64,000 nt of DNA, from positions 50,382,953-50,446,952 of the forward strand of contig OX465283.1 in assembly GCA_949987705.1 (NCBI GenBank), in the 5' to 3' direction. Made by a program: the position numbers and the translations under genes. Of the stretch, positions 12,641 to 23,615 are shown in pieces. Numbering within the stretch: the first letter of the stretch is position 1; every line of letters begins with the position of its first letter. The notes under the pieces are model-generated. The model saw only the letters and a list, made by a program, of their open reading frames with translations, was not told where the DNA came from and searched no databases. The DNA is from Thereva unica. Its lineage: Eukaryota > Arthropoda > Insecta > Diptera > Therevidae.

Positions 12641-12761
12641 GACTACTTTCTGTTGTTAAATTGTTTAACATGTTTAACAAGATCTTTTGGGCGGCCTAAC
12701 AAATCCCATTGTAAGCCACCTGCTCTACTACCTAGAGCGCTGACATCCTTTATTACTGTAG

Positions 12762-15700
12762 GTCTGTTCCAGTACTTTTCCTGCAAAAATTTGTTGGGCA
12801 AAAACTTACTTGAATCTAGCCCACAATGATGAGGGCCTTTTACCCCCTATGGCCTTTCAAGACCTGGTAAGATTCACCCATCCTACCACGGTTCTGGTTA
12901 TGGGGGGAGATGCAAATGCGCACCATACACAATGGGGCAACACGGACACCAATGATAGAGGGGAAGTTATTTTTAACTACCTACTGAACACCAACCTTGC
13001 TATTTGTAACAAAGGTAATGACCCCACCTTTATTACCAAGAACAGAGAGGAAGTTCTGGACATCACCCTTGTCTCGGACTGCCACTCCGACCGAATAGTG
13101 GTCTGGAAGGTTTTGAAGGAACACTCCTTTTCAGATCATAGATTTATAGAGTTCCAACTGCAGGACTCGAGCCCAGCCACCCCTTCCAAAATAAAAAACC
13201 TCCAAAGGACAAATTGGGGCTACTATACTAGGCTTATCGCAAAAAACCTTGCCCCCAAGCCTCCCTTTATTCCCAAAAACCGGGAACAACTCGACAGCAT
13301 TGTGGACATTTTCACGAAACAATGCACTTACGCCATTAATAAAGCTTGTCCGAACAGGCCACATAAAGAGGCTTCCAAACCCCCATGGTGGTCTCGCGAA
13401 CTTGAGACACTCCGAAAAGAGTGCAGAAAGGAACTTAATTCGGCGAGACGCAGCAACAGCGAAACCGCCTGGGGCTGCTATAAGTCAAAGCTGAATAGAT
13501 ACAAAACGGCAATAAGGAAGGCCAAACGTACCTCCTGGGCTACCTTTTGCAGTAATATAGAGTCCACATCGGAGACCTCAAGGCTGCGTAAAATATTAAC
13601 TAAAGCGCCAACAATGCTTAGTTATTTACGCAAGGAAGACGGCGACTGGACTGACTCAAGCAGGGAATCCCTGAAACTACTTATGGACACCCACTTCCCG
13701 AGTAGTACTACAGTTGATACAACTATCACCATCAACTCTTCAGCCTCACAACAGCTGATCAGATCTATCATAAGTAGAGCAAAAATAAAATGGGCTGTAA
13801 ACACCTTCCAGCCCTATAAATCACCAGGCCCTGACGGCATAGTGCCGGCACAACTACAGCACACTCTTAGTTATATTATGCCCTGGTTGCAAACCATGTT
13901 TACCGGGTGCCTCCAAAATAACTGCATTCCCTCTAGTTGGAAAGTGGTTAAAGTAGTTTTTATACCTAAGGCAGGAAAAGCCTCCCACGTAACACCCAAA
14001 GACTTCAGGCCAATCAGCCTATCATCCTTTCTATTAAAGACTCTGGAGAGGCTAATCGAAATATATCTGAGGCAGACCATATTGACCTCGGAACTCTCTG
14101 GCGCACAACACGCCTATACAAAGGGCAAATCTACTGATACTGCTCTTCACTCACTGGTCTCAACCATTGAAAAATCTCTCGAGGTTAAGGAATATACATT
14201 AGTAGCATTTCTTGACATTGAAGGAGCATTTAACAATGTTTTGCCGGATGCCATTACCCTGGCCTTGACAGAACATGGGATCCACCAAATGCTTACTGGC
14301 AGGATGGTGAGCTCGATCTTGGGCGATAGCTCGGTCCGAAAGGTCGTAAATAGAGGCACTCCGCAAGGAGGAGTACTCTCCCCACTGCTATGGGTCGTAA
14401 CTATGAACCAGCTGTTGCGACGCATGCAGGCAAAGGGACATGACGTCCTGGCGTACGCAGATGATGTTGTTATCATCAAAAAAGGAAAATTTCCTCAAGT
14501 CCTCTGTGATCTCATGGAGGCAGCGCTACAAACCCTCTCAAGCTGGACTGCTACCCGCGGACTCAGCGTTAACCCAGTAAAAACGGAGCTGGTCCTCTTC
14601 ACAAGGAGGTATAAGACCTCTCCGTTAACACCCCCCCGGCTTAACAATGTTAGGCTCAAAATTAACAACAGTGCCAAATATCTGGAAGTAATCCTGGACA
14701 AGAAACTCCTCTGGCATGAAAACACAGAAGAGCGCATTAAGAAAGCAAACATCGCGCTTTTCGCCTGCAAAAAATCCATTGGTAAGAAATGGGGCTTCTC
14801 CCCTTACATTGTGCGATGGATCTACACAGCGATCGTCCGCCCAATTCTCCTTTACGGGGTTTTAGTGTGGTGGCCAACTCTGAGTAAATCCACCGTGTTA
14901 AACAAATTACAGAGAGTACAAAGATGTGCGGAGTTATGCATAACAGGAGCACTTCGCTCCACTCCTACAGAGGCCTTAAATGTTATGTTATACCTCCCTC
15001 CTTTAAATCTCGTGGCAAGGGAAAGCGCAACCATCGCAGCCCTTAGAATAAAAGAATCCGGTTTCTGGACTGGAATCAGGGGAGGGCACACGAAGGTACT
15101 GAACTCAGTTACTATCCCCACAAAAACCGACTTCTGCATTCCCGAAATTACCTTCACGAGGAACTACGGAGTCCGCATCCCTTCACGTTGTGAATGGATA
15201 AATAGACCACATAGGTTTCAGGATGCCATAAACGTGTTTACTGATGGCTCTAAGCACGAGGATCGAGTGGGAGGAGGAGTATTTTCCCCAGAACTTGGGA
15301 TTGAAATCTCCTTCCGACTTCCCGATCACTGCAGTGTATATCAAGCGGAGATTCTAGCCATACAAGAAGCTGTTCTGCAAATTAACCAGCAAGGCGATGG
15401 GAACCGGACTGTCTACATCTTCTCAGATAGTCAGGCAGCTCTGAAAGCCCTGCGCTCCTGCACAAACAGCTCTAGAACTACCTCTGAATGTCGCAGATCT
15501 CTTAACGAGATGGCTCAGCAGTTCAGGACCCTCCTCGTTTGGGTGCCCGGTCACCGAAATATAGAGGGAAATTGTAAAGCTGACGAACTGGCTAGGAGAG
15601 GCACGACCGCTACTCTCCTTCCAGAAAAGGAAAGAGTTGGTATGCCTTGGGCCTCCTTTAAACTCCGATGCAAGCAACATACAATCACACAAGCGAAAAA

Positions 15701-16085
15701 GCATTGGAGGGATCTTAATAAATGCACTTTGGCCAAATTAACCTGGCCCTCCTATGATCTCAGGCGAACCACCTTATTACTGAGCCTTTCGAGACAAGAA
15801 CTCTCAGTTATAGTGGGAGTCTTAACCGGACACTGTCTGATAGGGACGCATGCGACCCGTTTAGGTCTTGAGACCCACGATTTCTGCAGAAGCTGTAAGA
15901 ACCTTGACGAGGCGGAAAGTGTACTACACCTCCTCTGTCACTGCCCGGCCCTAAGCAGGATAAGGCTAACCACATTTGGTGAACCCTTTCTAAGCAACCT
16001 TGCGGAAATCTCGAAGTTTGGGATCCCGCAACTTAGAAGATTCATTACTTCCTCGAGATGGTTTAACGAAGAAACGACATTTTAA
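12762..16085 (+). CDS. ORF2 polyprotein: endonuclease remnant, reverse transcriptase, RNase H, CCHC knuckle
   Basis: Open from the codon after a TAG at 12759 to TAA at 16083-16085 (1107 codons); there is no convincing start codon, so this is a 5'-truncated frame. An AP-endonuclease remnant comes first (LLPPMAFQDLV, VLVMGGDANAHHTQWG, then FSDHRFIEFQL). The RT follows with KSPGPDGIVPAQL, FIPKAGKA, DFRPISLSSFLLKTLE, AFLDIEGAFNN, GTPQGGVLSPLLW and catalytic AYADDVVIIK at about 14452-14480. Then comes a connection domain ending in VVWW/ELCITGALRS-type sequence. RNase H has acidic residues in FTDGSK, YQAEILAI, FSDSQAAL and GHRNIEGNCKADELA. A final CCHC knuckle reads CRSCKNLDEAESVLHLLCHC. All catalytic residues of RT and RNase H appear intact. 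It makes cDNA at chromosomal nicks in intact family members; this copy lacks a complete endonuclease. Confidence 0.85.
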   Translation, partial: VCSSTFPAKICWAKTYLNLAHNDEGLLPPMAFQDLVRFTHPTTVLVMGGDANAHHTQWGNTDTNDRGEVIFNYLLNTNLAICNKGNDPTFITKNREEVLDITLVSDCHSDRIVVWKVLKEHSFSDHRFIEFQLQDSSPATPSKIKNLQRTNWGYYTRLIAKNLAPKPPFIPKNREQLDSIVDIFTKQCTYAINKACPNRPHKEASKPPWWSRELETLRKECRKELNSARRSNSETAWGCYKSKLNRYKTAIRKAKRTSWATFCSNIESTSETSRLRKILTKAPTMLSYLRKEDGDWTDSSRESLKLLMDTHFPSSTTVDTTITINSSASQQLIRSIISRAKIKWAVNTFQPYKSPGPDGIVPAQLQHTLSYIMPWLQTMFTGCLQNNCIPSSWKVVKVVFIPKAGKASHVTPKDFRPISLSSFLLKTLERLIEIYLRQTILTSELSGAQHAYTKGKSTDTALHSLVSTIEKSLEVKEYTLVAFLDIEGAFNNVLPDAITLALTEHGIHQMLTGRMVSSILGDSSVRKVVNRGTPQGGVLSPLLWVVTMNQLLRRMQAKGHDVLAYADDVVIIKKGKFPQVLCDLMEAALQTLSSWTATRGLSVNPVKTELVLFTRRYKTSPLTPPRLNNVRLKINNSAKYLEVILDKKLLWHENTEERIKKANIALFACKKSIGKKWGFSPYIVRWIYTAIVRPILLYGVLVWWPTLSKSTVLNKLQRVQRCAELCITGALRSTPTEALNVMLYLPPLNLVARESATIAALRIKESGFWTGIRGGHTKVLNSVTIPTKTDFCIPEITFTRNYGVRIPSRCEWINRPHRFQDAINVFTDGSKHEDRVGGGVFSPELGIEISFRLPDHCSVYQAEILAIQEAVLQINQQGDGNRTVYIFSDSQAALKALRSCTNSSRTTSECRRSLNEMAQQFRTLLVWVPGHRNIEGNCKADELARRGTTATLLPEKERVGMPWASFKLRCKQHTITQAKKHWRDLNKCTLAKLTWPSYDLRRTTLLLSLSRQELSVIVGVLTGHCLIGTHATRLGLETHDFCRSCKNLDEAESVLHLLCHCPALSRIRLTTFGEPFLSNLAEISKFGIPQLRRFITSSRWFNEETTF

Positions 16086-16194
16086 CATCAAGTTTAAAGT
16101 GGGATCACTATGCCATCACAATGGGCCTATCCTTCTGGCCTAAGTGTGTGGGCTTGAACCAAAAGCTCAGCCATATCTAACCTAACCTAACCTA
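12762..16194 (+). mobile_element. LOA/R1-like non-LTR retrotransposon, 5'-truncated, ending in CCTAA repeats
   Basis: Contains the ORF at 12762-16085, about 90 bp of 3' untranslated DNA and a terminal run TCTAACCTAACCTAACCTA at 16176-16194. Everything 5' of the middle of the endonuclease domain is missing, including ORF1 and the true start codon. The uninterrupted long ORF implies recent insertion. The assignment to the RNase-H-bearing LOA/R1 group is from domain order and motif resemblance. Confidence 0.85.
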
Positions 16195-16519
16195 CTTGAA
16201 TGGCGGGGATAATTTTGTCAAAAATCCAGAAAGTAAAGAAACGACTTTTGGGCAATTTCTTGCAAATCAAGAAGAAGATAACATAAATGTCGATTGTCTA
16301 TGTGTATGCCGCTTTTCAAGATACCCACACACATACAAAAAATTGTCAATTGACAATTTGCAAGAAATCTCAGGACCGAAAACCTCCGGCTAATTCCTGC
16401 ACGAGGGGAAGTGAAAATTTCCCCGCTTTTTCTGTCATGAGAAAGTAAAGAAACACAAATTGGGTGAATTCTTGTTCCCGCCGGATCCCACATTCGAGTT
16501 CTGGAACAAAGCTTGTAAG

Positions 16520-16580
16520 AAATAGTTATGGCGATAGTACGCATCCTTGTCGTACTCCTGAGCTCGCTTGAAAGCTGTCA
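16520..16580 (-). mobile_element. Short internal fragment of RTE-like family C
   Basis: The segment TATGGCGATAGTACGCATCC continuing into CTTGTCGTACTCCTGAGCTC and GAAAGCTGTC closely matches 8076-8130 (GTAATGGCGAAAGTAGGCATCC and onward). It is roughly 60 bp with no coding capacity. Confidence 0.65.
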
Positions 16581-16649
16581 ACGCGAAAATCTCTTTTATC
16601 GCACAGCAATTTGTATGTTTTTTTATCCGTTCACGAAAATTTCAGAATT

Positions 16650-17258
16650 TCGCGTTGACTTTGGGATATAAACGCTGCTTAATATTACGAAATTTGAATC
16701 AGCTGTGCAATGGTACTAGACTTGCTATTAAGAATTCGATGTCGAATTTGATAGAAACAACAATTCTAAAGGGAAAATATTCGGAGGAAAATGTACATAT
16801 TCATTCCCGCATTCCGTTGATTACGATCGATGCCTCTTTTAGGTTCCAAAGATTACAATTTCCAGTTCGATTGGCATTCGCTATGACAATCAACAAATCT
16901 CAATGTTTGTGGCCTGAATTTGGAGAATCTATGTTTTTCGCATGGTCAATTGTATGTAGCGTGCTCACGTGTCTCGAATATGTTTCGATTAATGTTTATT
17001 AAAGTTCAAATTTTGAATGTTCAGTCAAGCTTACATTATATTAAATTTAATTAACTTCATTTGCAAAACCAAATAAAACATAATAAATTAGTTGAATAAC
17101 ATTTGAATATATTGAATGGCTTTTTTTTGCCAAACAAAATTCGACTGACGCGTCGTTTGAAATGTCACAAAAACTGTAAGCAACTAAACGTCAACGCGAA
17201 CGACATAATAGCCGTCTGGTGGCCAATTGTAGCGGGCAAAACGGAGTTTGACAGCTAG
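16650..17258 (+). mobile_element. 3' end of a Helitron (Pif1-like helicase C terminus)
   Basis: The plus-strand frame from about 16661 to 17002 reads LRNLNQLCNGTRLAIKN, then MSNLIETTILKGKY, RIPLITIDASFRFQRLQFP and VRLAFAMTINKSQ. This is the C-terminal end of a Helitron RepHel helicase (RLAFAMTINKSQ is the last helicase motif), which then loses similarity. About 250 bp downstream the sequence GCGGGCAAAACGGAG, then TTTGACAGCTAGT, has the look of a Helitron 3' end (short hairpin, then CTAG at 17255-17258 followed by T). No replication initiator (Rep) domain remains. Confidence 0.7.
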
Positions 17259-17384
17259 TCAGAATATAAAAATAAAATAATTTTTAATAATTAAAATAAA
17301 GTTTTAATAATAAAACTCATAATATTTTACAAACTAAATTTTAAATAAATATTTAATAACAATTTTCGTTTAAAAAAAATCTCT

Positions 17385-20300
17385 CTACTTTTTATCGCTG
17401 CTACAAAATAAACTCGTTAAAAAATTCGACCACAATTTCCTAGTAACAGGATCTAAAACAATAAAATAAATAAAAATAATAAATCCTTGAAGTGTTGCTG
17501 TTAGACAAAACAGATATGAAAATACAATTCCAGCCCTCATCGCCGCCAGCAATCCAAAGATCCACGTGAATCCTAAAAGGAAGAATAAAAGTATCGAAAT
17601 GCGAACCTGAGCCAGTGCCAATTTTCTATCTGATATTTGTCGTCCTTGGACTTCAGAACCTCGGACAATATGGTAGATTATTAGGACGAATGTTATTAAG
17701 TTTGAGGTGATTATTAGGAGTATTGGTAGGGCTACTCCTAAGTACAATGCTTGTCCTGATGGATAGCATATTTTTGAGTTGTCTGGATTTTCAATGGGTA
17801 TATAGGCATCCTTGTTGATTATTATTACGATAATAACGGGAATCAGTGGTACACCCCAGCCGAATAGAAATGCCTTAAGGAAGAATCTTGTTGGTCTAGA
17901 TCTTCCGATTATTTGGACATATCTTTTGTACTGTAGAAAGGCAACAATTAACATCCATGAAAATTGCACTAAGACAGAGTAGTGCAGGACGGCTCCAAGG
18001 ATTATGCAGCTTGAATAGATTTTATTTTCTAGAAGACGTGTTGTACGAACATCGGTATTGACAAAGCAGAACAGGATCATTTGAAGTGCAATAGCTGCGG
18101 ATAGTTGTAGCAAGACTTTAGACGTTGGTTTTTTTCGCCATGTTTGAAAGATCAATGCGGTTATTATAATCCCGATAATTCCGATTAGTGATAAAGAACA
18201 TCCTAGTAAGGTGATTATATCTAAAGCTTCTTCGTGTAGTTTTGTTATGATAACAACATCATCTGATACTGATAGATTGTATGTGCCACCGATCAGGTAG
18301 GCAAATGGCGTTAAGTGTGACGATCCAAACATGATGAAGTGATCATTAATCGGTGATCTATCAATTATTTCTAGTCCATCATCAGCCCATGTGCTGTAAT
18401 TCCAGTATCTGCAACTGCTGGTGATCGTGTCGTTTTTATCTTGTGGAGAAGTATGTGCTTGAACAAATATTGGTAACATTTCGGGTAGATCGTGCTCATA
18501 TCCTGGTATTGAAACGCTTATGATCTTGCTAAATACTTTCTTATCAGTGATATCTTTGTTTTCTTGAAACAGTCGATCATTGTGATAGAATTTAATTATT
18601 ATTTTCAAGGTTGGCCTCTCCTGATCGATTATGGTATCGTTTGTTGGTATTATTATATCATCAATATGATCAATTAATGTTTGCGGTACAAATGCTGCTA
18701 TTTCGATATTTTCTTCCTGGAGTATTTCGTATTTTGATTCGTTTGAGTAAATAAATCGATATTTTGTATCTAAAAATGATAAGTGATCTGAAGTGTTTGT
18801 ATCTGCATTAAATAAAGCAATTCCAGATATATTTGATATTAGCGGATCAATTGTGAATATCATAAGTTTTTGACTTATATGAAATGTAACACCATCGGTT
18901 GTTCCATTACTAAATATATCTGGAATTTTATTATTAATATCAGTAGAATTCGGTTTAACATTTAAGAAATTTGTAACCGAAATTTCATTTATAATATTTT
19001 CAAATGCTTCTAGTAGTATATTTGTTGAATTTAACGCTTTCGATAGCATAAAAACATTTTTATCCATACACATTAGGAAATTGTATATATCAACAATATC
19101 TTCAGTTGTATTTAATTTTACAAATATATCAGGCTTTATTGTTGTGTTTGTTGATGTTGCTGATGATGTTGTATTCAGCTTAGAAATTCCTAAAATATTA
19201 TTCGATATTGTTTGCATTATTTTACCCATAAAAAATAAATCAGCTGGTATTATTTTTTCAGTTTTATCAATAATTGTTTTAATATCATTAATCACTTTAA
19301 TTGGTTCATATTTAGCTAGTGTTGATCGTTCAATTTGATATAAATCATTTGTTATAATATTTTCCTTAATATTTTTAATACAATAAATTTGTGAATTCAA
19401 ATTTTCCCATATAGCACCATAATTAAAATCACCAATACATTTTCTTGTTATTGGTAGACCATTCTTCATTAAGCATAGTTCAGTTGTTGTTGATGACATG
19501 CCAATTTTCGATGTTCTCCATAAATTTGTACTAATACTTGTAGATTTACCAACCGGTTCAGGAAAACAATATTCTGTACTATTAACTTGTATATGACTAT
19601 TATTACCAAATTCATATTGTTTTAATAAATTTTGCAATAATTTTTGTAATCTATGACGTATTTCTGCATCATGACGTATACCATGTTCATTTAATAAATC
19701 ATCTTCTTCTTCGCTACTTTCTTCTGAGCTATTATCTATTGCTGATGATTTCAATGATACAGTTGCATGACATAGCACTGTCATTCGATCATTTGGTATG
19801 ATCGTTTCAATTTTCATTACACGAACATTATGTATTACAATTTGATTAAATTGTTGCTTACGATTTTTATTATTTTCTTTGATATCATTCAAGATTTTCT
19901 CAATTAATTTACCATAATTTTTCATATTTTTTGTGATGCTATAACAATTTTCAGTATTGCATGGTATTTGAAATAAAAATGCAAATGGATGTCCTTTACG
20001 TTTTTTTGTAGCAACAATTTTTGGGGATATGATTTTTTGAAAATTAAATATTGTATGTGATTCACACCAGTAGTAGCCGGGTCCGTCACCGTATAATTTT
20101 AGCTCGAATAGAGATTTTGTTTGTATTTTATCTTCCCATATTAAATCTTTTATCTTAACAGAACGTATCAATTCATAATCAGCTGTTGTGAAGCACTTAA
20201 TACCATAATCTTTTTTATCCTGATGCCATAAATATTTTCGATTGTACACTGTTAATATTAATGTATTGTGTAATGAATTAAATATTAAAAACATTTGCGG

Positions 20301-21346
20301 CGATTTCTTTTGTGCTAAAGTACTAGTATCTATCTGACAAGTTGGATTTGTTGCAACTGATAATTGTTGCTGTGATGGATTATAAACAATTGCTGGTGTA
20401 AATTCCTGACTATACCGTACTAAACATCTTCTCTTCTTTATATCTAGATATTTAAATACCAATTGATATATATTATCACTATATAAATTTTTTAAGTAAT
20501 CAAAACGATATTCACTGTTGTTATGATCACGATTCGAAATGCCGTAACAAACATCGGGCTTATAGCTTAGCGCGGCTTGATTATCTGGACAAGCTGAAGA
20601 TATCACTAAATCTTTCTCAAATATACAAACACTTCTTAATTGCTCGTTGCAATTAGTCATCACTAGATTAATTCCATAATAACTAATCACCTCAGCACTA
20701 ACACATTTCTCTGGGCATAATTCGTTGTAGCTCTCCTCCAGCACTTCGCCCCATTCCTGTCCAGGTAATCGCCATACAACTGGATCGAATTCACCATCAC
20801 CGAATCGGCTAGCTGGCATCCAGAATTGTGAAATATTTAAGCTGCCTTTAAGATAATCAACAACCCCTTGACGTTCCTGATTATTCAAATCAAATATTGT
20901 CTTATCAGATCCGTGACAGAATTTCTCATCCCATTGGTGCAGTTGGGATGATACTTTCAGGCAGATAAAACGATTCTTAACTGGCACCTCAATCAGATCT
21001 CTGGGACAGTATTTGTTCTTGCGCTCCAAATCAACGCATTGCGGTGGATCATTCGGCATCCAGGTCTTCTGAAGACATCGTCGTAAGACCAGCTCATGAT
21101 TGCTGTCGAAGCATGGTGGACGAGACACGGCAAAGAAGTTCTGTTCAGCTTTTCCCTTTATTTCTGGCCATTCGATAGCAGTTCCGTTGCTGTTGGTTGC
21201 TACTTCTTCCGGGCATAGCTTTTGAACAAACAGCAAAAAAGATAATGGAGATTAAACTTCAAAATTATTAATCGACCTACCGTTTCTGATGAAATATCCA
21301 CAATCTGTCCCAACAGCAATATCCACTTTAAAACGTTCTTAATCAT
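17385..21346 (-). CDS. Adhesion-type (secretin-like) GPCR with hormone-receptor-like and C-type-lectin-like ectodomain
   Basis: I join two exons: 21346-21281 (ATG, 22 codons, signal peptide MIKNVLKWILLLGQIVDIS) and 21218-17385, across a 62-bp GT-AG intron. Product 1299 residues. Ectodomain in order: about 24-84 a Cys/Trp pattern like a hormone-receptor motif (CPEEV, IEWP, LRRCLQKTW); 92-222 a C-type-lectin-like module with WMPASRFGDGEFD and final CNEQLRSVC; a long Asn/Thr/Ile-rich stalk including an acidic SSEESSEEEDD patch; about 956-1000 a GPS-like motif with the HLT cleavage triplet near 990; then seven hydrophobic segments from about 1025 with a short cytoplasmic tail. The family binds extracellular or matrix ligands and signals through G proteins at the plasma membrane. 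Three GPS cysteines are missing. Nearly all coding is in one exon. No symbol assigned; the ligand is unknown. The neighbours are transposons. Confidence 0.85.
21219..21280 (-). other. Intron 1 of the GPCR gene
   Basis: Donor GTAGGT after codon 22 (phase 0), acceptor TTGTTCAAAAG. It is 62 bp, in the size range of short insect introns. Without it the large exon has only a TTG at 21236 as an apparent start and no signal peptide, which is why the ATG at 21346 is preferred. Confidence 0.7.
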
Positions 21347-22600
21347 TACTAATTAAATTGGTACCGACCTACCGATGGCTCGTATCTGAATAAGATAAAC
21401 CTGAAAAGAAGGAAGATTGCTATATGCAAAATTAGTAGAATTATGTAAGCAAACACACAGTTTGTAGCACGATTAAAGCACTCACCTTATATGCGGCGTA
21501 TCTTTTTATCATTATGCAAATATCTCGGCTTTTTTCTACATTTTTTTTTCATATCGTTGTATTTATACTAAAAGATACCAACCATCCATGTTGTCTACCT
21601 GCTAGTTTGTCACACACTGAGAGAGCTACTGGATCGAATTCGTTTTTGTTTTTAAATTGTAAAAAACAAATGAACTTTAAATTCTTCTTCTGCGGCAATA
21701 TAGTGTTGTATGTTGTATTGTAAAGCTGAGATGGGCACCAGTTGTGGATAATTTATGATAAAATAATAATTCCTGTAAAGAGTAAAAGTGTATGAAAAAT
21801 ATATGCGAAATTCAAGGTTGTTGCACAAAGATTGTCGATTATGAAAAAAAAAAAACGTCAGTAATGTGGATATCTTTATTTTATTTATTATATTTTCTTA
21901 TTAATTTTTGCTTTTTGTTTTGGAAGGAATTTGAGGAATTCACTTCACACCCCCTACTACTACTACCACTACTGAATTTAATAAAAGTACTATAATAATA
22001 AATTGTAAACATAATTATCTTTTGATTATTTACTCTTTTTAACTAATTTTTTGTTGTTGTAGTAGTGTTTATGCTACCTAACATGATTCATTATTTCGTG
22101 ATGATAACATTATTAGGCAATAATAACTGAGGCAATAAGATAAGGATCAAAAATTATTGTTGACTCCTTAAGTCAGTGTAATCACAAACTACCCTGATTA
22201 AAATTCTCGGTAGCATATTTTTTTTAATTTTATTATTTTTAACTGTAATGTGATTGCCTGATGTGGCAATTAACTCAGCTGCTGACAACTGTCTAGATTA
22301 TTTGCATTCAATGGGGTTTTTGATGGTAAATACTTACATACATATGCACTATGCAGTAACATAGTTGGTTTCCTTTTTTTAAAACATATATGGTTAACAA
22401 GATGATCATGAAGGTCAGTATACACAACCATACTATTAAATATATACGCACTTGAACATATTATGGGGGAAAAGTTAATATTTTATATCCGTCGTAGCAA
22501 AGACTGTTTAAGACAGTGATCTATCACAGGGGTGTACAATTTTTGTATATCCGAGTAAAAATAATTTATTTTCTTACTATCATGTACGCGAATAAATAGG
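21347..22600. other. 5' flank of the GPCR gene; no gene recognised
   Basis: Immediately upstream of the ATG, the minus strand reads GGTAGGTCGGTACC (21356-21370), which contains a GTAGGT donor-like word and could mark a 5'-UTR intron. No TATA box or initiator can be assigned. Short ORFs at 21514-21995 look like chance. Confidence 0.35.
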
Positions 22601-22745
22601 CATGCCACAAAAGTTAGCACGTTCCCGCCACAGGCATGCACGTTCCCGCCGCAGGTATAAACATGCACCCTCCCGCCACAAGCATGCGTTTCCCGATGCA
22701 GGCATGCACGCTCCCGCCACAGGCATGCATGCGCGAAATCGCCTG
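22598..22745. repeat. GC-rich minisatellite, about 22-bp unit
   Basis: About five degenerate copies of a unit like CAGGCATGCACGCTCCCGCCA. The same word recurs at 51580-51640 and in the opposite orientation at 51820-51860 and 52005-52050. This GC-rich, palindromic (GCATGC) unit is set in AT-rich DNA and is therefore part of a dispersed repeat family. Confidence 0.75.
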
Positions 22746-23200
22746 AATGCCTTTAAAAAATTGTGTAGAACGAAGAAAATTGGCAATTATTTTGGTGCCG
22801 AAGGGGGGCGCAACAACTGTACATAACTGCTAAGAGTGGGTCCAAGAAAATTTAGATCCTAGGTGAGTTTGAAAGTGACAAAAGTCGCGATACAATTTAC
22901 TAATTGATGCCCAAGTAAAAATACGATTCGCTCGTTCTTAGCCTGAAGCAAGCACGCGTAGCGTCAAAACGCCTATATGGCAGCCAAAACAGACACGGTA
23001 CACCCCCACCAAAAAACTGGAGCCTTAAGAATAGGATGAAGAAAATTGGTGACCACAAAGGGTTCCATTAGAATACTCCATAGATCGGTCATCTCGTTCG
23101 ATTGCGTAGGTTAATCAGCATTGGACATAGTTAGTATTCAGTTGGGGGACCGCTTTGATACAGAAAGAAAAAGTATGTGTGTGCGTACGTAGGTGGTAAT
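22746..23200. other. Intergenic, nothing recognised
   Basis: No supported ORF or RNA gene. Moderately GC-richer than its flanks around 22930-23010. Confidence 0.35.
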
Positions 23201-23224
23201 TTTTTCCTGCGCGATATCTCGCGA

Positions 23225-23615
23225 ACCATTACAGTTATCGACTGTGTTGAGGCGTATTATGACCTGAAACGATTTTCATAAAATTCGGTCGAGCCATTTT
23301 TTTGTTTAAACGACATGTGATTTTTGTACCTACACGACATCGCCTGAACCAAATATGATATAAACGTCGTTGAGGTGCCGATCGAGGTGTATCAGCTAAT
23401 ATATAATCTGAATAGGTTTCATAAAATTTGGTCAAACCGTTTTCCTGTTTAAGCGACTTTCGTGACTTTTTAACCTAATACGATATGGCGTAAACGAAAA
23501 ATGATACTGAATTTTTTGAGTTGCTTATCGAAGCATATTAATGTTTTCGTTTGCTCTGACGAAAATTTTATAGCATTCGACAAAGCTTTTTTTTTGTTTA
23601 AATGGAAAGATTTCG
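23225..23615. repeat. Three diverged tandem units of about 150 bp
   Basis: The phrase CATAAAATTCGGTCGAGCC, then TTTTTGTTTAAACGACA, at 23277 recurs diverged at 23430 (CATAAAATTTGGTCAAACCG, then CCTGTTTAAGCGAC) and again at 23568 (TTTTATAGCATTCGACAAAG, then TTTTGTTTAAATGG). Spacing is about 153 and 140 bp. It looks like an old tandem array or satellite fragment. Confidence 0.5.

Noticed and set aside
14147..14479. Minus-strand ORFs across 13.1-15.7 kb
   Set aside because: Shadows of the LOA-like polyprotein read on the other strand.
19081..19338. Plus-strand ORF within the receptor gene
   Set aside because: Antisense shadow of the receptor coding exon.
22598..22745. CRISPR-like array
   Set aside because: Units are degenerate and contiguous with no unique spacers, and the context is eukaryotic; it is a minisatellite.
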